Source of the DNA: Aureimonas frigidaquae
GTDB lineage: Bacteria > Pseudomonadota > Alphaproteobacteria > Rhizobiales > Rhizobiaceae
Length of the DNA stretch: 64,000 bases
NCBI RefSeq assembly: GCF_001463905.1
Contig: NZ_BBWR01000011.1
Location: 62,001 to 126,000 of the forward strand
Reading direction: 5' to 3'
The notes under the pieces were generated by a model. That model was not told the origin of the DNA and made no database searches. It saw only the letters and a program-made list of their open reading frames with translations. Made by a program: the position numbers and the translations under genes. Of the stretch, positions 61,180-64,000 are shown piece after piece (within the stretch, counting starts at the first letter, position 1; every line of letters starts with the position of its first letter).

Positions 61180-62127
61180 ATGGCCGATCAGATCACGCTT
61201 GCCGATGCTGCGCCCCCGCCGGCGCGCCATAGCACCAGACGCTCGAACCGGCGGCTGACGCGGCGCCTTCAGGAAGTCGGCATGCTGGCGCCGGCCTGTC
61301 TCCTGGTGGCCTCCTTCCTGCTCTTTCCCTTCCTGTCGTCCTTCGAACTCGCGCTCACCAACCAGCGCCTGATCCCGCGCCCGGTGCCGACGCGTTTTGT
61401 CGGCCTGGACAACTTCATCCGCGTTCTGTCCGACGCCGACTTCTGGCAGGCGCTGTGGAATGTCGCGCGCTTCACGCTCATGGTCCTGCCGCTGCAATGC
61501 GGCCTCGCCCTCGGCTTCGCGCTCCTGCTCAACCAGCGCCTGCCTTTGCGCAATCTCTTCCGGGGCATCCTGTTCCTGCCGGCCATCACCTCCATGACGG
61601 TGGTCTGCGTCATCTGGGCGACGCTCTTCCAGTATCCGTCCGGCCCGCTGAACCAGATCGTCTCCATCGTCAGCTTCGGCACGGTTGCACCGATCGACTG
61701 GCTGGGAGATCCACGCTGGGCCATGGTGTCGATCGTGATGCTGTCGGCCTGGCAGGCCTACGGCTTCCAGATGGTCGTCTATCTGGCCGGGCTGCAGAAC
61801 ATTCCGGACTCCCTCTACGAGGCGGCGCGGCTCGACGGTGCCAATGCCTGGCAGCGCTTCTGGAACGTCACCTGGCCGGGCCTGCGGCAGACCAACATCT
61901 TCGTGCTCATCATCACCACGATCCAGGCCTTCAAGCTCTTCGTGCAGGTCAATATCCTGACGCAGGGCGGCCCGCGCGGCTCCACCAACACGGTCGTCCA
62001 ATACATGTATTCGGCCGGCTTCGTGGATCAGCGCCTGGGCCTTGCCTCGGCTGTCTCGATCATCCTCTTCCTCATCGTCCTCGTCATCTCGCTCGTGCAG
62101 CGCTTCGTCGTGAGGGAACGGCCATGA
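61180..62127 (+). CDS. Sugar ABC permease (MalF-like)
   Basis: A 315-residue permease with about six helices. The EAA loop is YEAARLDGANAWQRFWNVTWPGLRQT (near residue 210). VGLDNFIRVLSDADFWQALWNVARFT is the typical second-helix region. GGAGG precedes the ATG. Its stop overlaps the start of the next permease. Confidence 0.93.
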   Translation: MADQITLADAAPPPARHSTRRSNRRLTRRLQEVGMLAPACLLVASFLLFPFLSSFELALTNQRLIPRPVPTRFVGLDNFIRVLSDADFWQALWNVARFTLMVLPLQCGLALGFALLLNQRLPLRNLFRGILFLPAITSMTVVCVIWATLFQYPSGPLNQIVSIVSFGTVAPIDWLGDPRWAMVSIVMLSAWQAYGFQMVVYLAGLQNIPDSLYEAARLDGANAWQRFWNVTWPGLRQTNIFVLIITTIQAFKLFVQVNILTQGGPRGSTNTVVQYMYSAGFVDQRLGLASAVSIILFLIVLVISLVQRFVVRERP

Positions 62128-63038
62128 ACAGCCCGTCGCCAAGCCGCTCCGCAACCGACGCTCCGGCCCGGCGCCGGTCGTCGCCCCGGACCATCGTCAA
62201 CATGCCGGCGGCCGATATCGTCAAAGTCGCCTGCGTCGCCATCGTGGCGCTGGTCATCGTCTCGCCCCTGATCCTCCTGGCGGTCGCCAGCCTGAAGCCC
62301 GACCGCTTCCAGATCCTGGCCGATATGGGCAGTTTCCGCGCCTTCTGGGTTTCGCAACCGACCCTCGACAATTACCGGCAGATCGTCACCCTGGACGGGC
62401 CCTTGCCCATGGGGCGCTATCTGTTGAATTCCGTGGTGATCCTGAGCCTCACCGTCCTCGGCGGCATCCTCGTCAACTCGACGGCGGCCTTCGTCCTGGC
62501 CTGGGGCCGCCTGCCCGGCCGCGCGCTGATCCTGGCGCTGATGATCGGCCTCTACATCGTGCCGCAGGAATCGATCGTCCTGCCGCTTCTCAACATCGTC
62601 ATCAAGCTGGGCCTCGCCGATACGTTCACAGCGCAGATCCTTCCCTGGCTGGCGAGCCCTCTCTACATCTTCCTCCTCTACCAGTTCTTCATCCAGATCC
62701 CGCACGAGCTCTACGACGCGGCCGTGATCGATGGCGCCTCGCCCTTCCGGATCTACTGGTCGGTCTTCCTGCCAATGAGCGCGCCGGCGCTCGCAACCGT
62801 TGCGATCCTCTTGGGGATCGATACGTGGAACCAGTATCTCTGGCCGCTGATGATCACCCAGTCCAATTGGGCACGGCCGATCTCGGTCGGCATCGCCAGC
62901 TATTTCGGCAGCGACTCGATCTACTGGAACTATGCCATGGCGTCCTCCGTGCTGATGATGGCGCCGGTGCTCCTCTTCTACATCTTCTTCCAGCGCTGGT
63001 TCGTCAGCTCGCTGATCGGCTCCGCCGTCAAAGGCTGA
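62124..63038 (+). CDS. Sugar ABC permease (MalG-like)
   Basis: A 304-residue permease with about six helices. The EAA loop is YDAAVIDGASPFRIYWSVFLPMSAPALATV. It follows the MalF-like gene by a four-base overlap. No ATPase gene follows within the window; GH32 comes next. Confidence 0.93.
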   Translation: MNSPSPSRSATDAPARRRSSPRTIVNMPAADIVKVACVAIVALVIVSPLILLAVASLKPDRFQILADMGSFRAFWVSQPTLDNYRQIVTLDGPLPMGRYLLNSVVILSLTVLGGILVNSTAAFVLAWGRLPGRALILALMIGLYIVPQESIVLPLLNIVIKLGLADTFTAQILPWLASPLYIFLLYQFFIQIPHELYDAAVIDGASPFRIYWSVFLPMSAPALATVAILLGIDTWNQYLWPLMITQSNWARPISVGIASYFGSDSIYWNYAMASSVLMMAPVLLFYIFFQRWFVSSLIGSAVKG

Positions 63039-63089
63039 CCCGTCACGCACCGCACCCATTCCGCATCGACAGGAAGCAAAAGGCCGTTC

Positions 63090-64000
63090 ATGCCGCATCT
63101 TGCCACCACCGTCCGCATTGGCGACATCATCGATCTCTGGCTTCGGCCGGCCAAGGGCGGGGCGCGGTCACGCCTCGTTCTGGAGGTTGGCGGCATCGCG
63201 CGCAATATCGACGGCGGCCCCACCGACGACTTCCAGCGCCACAGCTTGACGATGGAGGCGGACGGCACTGCCCGCCTGTCCTTCGATCCGGAAACGACGG
63301 AGCTTTCGCTCGCCTATGCCTATACGCCGGCGCGCGTGATGGACGAGGGGATCCGCCTTCTCCACACGAGCGAGCGCAACGGCAATGAGGGCCGGCGCTT
63401 TGCGCTGCATCTGCAGCCGCCCTTTGGCTGGATGAACGATCCGAACGGCCTGTTCGAACAGGATGGCGTGACCCACGCCTTCTACCAGCACTATCCGCAT
63501 GGCCGGCGCTGGAACACGATGCATTGGGGCCATGCCGTGTCCCACAATCTCGTCGACTGGGTGCATCTGCCGATTTTCCTCGACCCTCCGGCGCACATGC
63601 TGGCAGACGATGCGAAAGTCGGCGGCGCCTTCTCCGGATCGGCACAACCGCAGCCGGACGGCAGCGTGCGGGTGTTCTTCACCGACCGGGACGACGATCG
63701 CAAGCCGCGCATGGAATGGCAGATGAGCGCCCTGTCGCAGGACCTCCTCAATGTGGGGCCGGCGCAAGCGCTGATCACCGATGCCCCGCCGCTGGAGGGT
63801 TTCGGCCGGGACCTGCGCGATCCCTACGTCTTCCGGGGGCCGGACGGGTTGTGGAAGATGCTGCTCGGCGGCGCGGACACGCGCGGCGGCCTCGTCCTCC
63901 TGTATGAAAGCACGCATCCGCAAGGTGCGGCGGACTGGCGCTTCGTCGGCGTCCTCCACGAGGAACCCTGCGCGCCGAGCCTGCCGGTCGAATGCCCCTG
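63090..64000 (+). CDS. Glycoside hydrolase family 32 (fructosidase), truncated by the window end
   Basis: Begins at ATG 63090 and runs off the window with no stop, so at least 303 residues are seen. The GH32 nucleophile block WMNDPNG is at about residues 114-120, FSGSA near 182-186, RDPYVF near 243-248, and the acid/base block ECP comes at the last codons (VECP). These are the three GH32 catalytic motifs, implying hydrolysis of beta-fructosides such as sucrose, inulin or levan. About 110 residues with a beta-sandwich look precede the catalytic part. No signal peptide is evident, which suggests cytosolic action after import. Confidence 0.92.
   Translation, partial: MPHLATTVRIGDIIDLWLRPAKGGARSRLVLEVGGIARNIDGGPTDDFQRHSLTMEADGTARLSFDPETTELSLAYAYTPARVMDEGIRLLHTSERNGNEGRRFALHLQPPFGWMNDPNGLFEQDGVTHAFYQHYPHGRRWNTMHWGHAVSHNLVDWVHLPIFLDPPAHMLADDAKVGGAFSGSAQPQPDGSVRVFFTDRDDDRKPRMEWQMSALSQDLLNVGPAQALITDAPPLEGFGRDLRDPYVFRGPDGLWKMLLGGADTRGGLVLLYESTHPQGAADWRFVGVLHEEPCAPSLPVECP

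Noticed and set aside
58747-62154. Open frame of about 1135 codons on the minus strand
   Set aside because: It lies opposite lacI, the binding protein and the MalF-like permease, all of which have clear domains; high GC leaves long false frames.

Overview
The window is a GC-rich chromosomal segment packed with short operons, ABC importers and one-gene regulators. Gene content (aerobic-type cobalamin genes cobQ/cobP/cobW/cobN/cobO with cbtAB, an IalB-like protein, SapC, FrcBCA-like sugar transport, an AztC/AztD zinc pair) points to an alphaproteobacterium, most likely Hyphomicrobiales. This is inferred from gene families; no rRNA or other phylogenetic marker is present. I see no tRNA, rRNA, CRISPR array, insertion sequence or phage gene.

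Layout. 1-3.7 kb: cobaltochelatase CbiX with a very large His tail, a TauE/SafE transporter and cobQ. 3.6-5.6 kb: a small lipoprotein, a cytochrome b561 and an SDR. 5.7-12.9 kb: a cobalamin riboswitch followed by cbtB-cbtA-cobP-cobW-cobN-cobO, mostly translationally coupled. 12.9-20.3 kb: a ROK regulator, an FrcBCA-like sugar importer and three oxidoreductases. 20.3-22.1 kb: a GluR0-like channel/receptor protein and a small phosphoesterase. 22.1-33.9 kb: a catabolic regulon with split transketolase, SDRs, a GntR regulator, an SMP-30 lactonase, a five-part sugar importer, a DUF1537 kinase and a class II aldolase. Both outward promoters carry the same 12-bp palindrome. 33.9-40.7 kb: IalB, SapC, an SmvA-like pump with a TetR regulator, two HxlR regulators and two SDR-type enzymes. 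40.7-46.6 kb: homocysteine methyltransferase, GntR, a polar amino acid importer and an M20 amidohydrolase in one operon. 46.8-48.3 kb: three unrecognised small proteins. 48.3-51.5 kb: a Zur box, AztC and an AztD-ZinT fusion. 51.6-58.6 kb: a GolD-like SDR, a MOSC protein, a FhuDBC-like siderophore importer, a type II NADH dehydrogenase and a DUF3096 peptide. 58.8-64 kb: LacI, a sugar ABC importer and a GH32 fructosidase that runs off the end.

The genes fit a heterotroph living on plant-type carbon (rare sugars or sugar acids, fructosides, polar amino acids) while scavenging cobalt, zinc and ferric siderophores. The most unusual items are the AztD-ZinT fusion under a Zur box without AztA/AztB nearby, the palindrome-linked sugar-acid regulon, the channel-in-receptor protein with a non-potassium filter, and the regulatory sequence over the ROK gene start.
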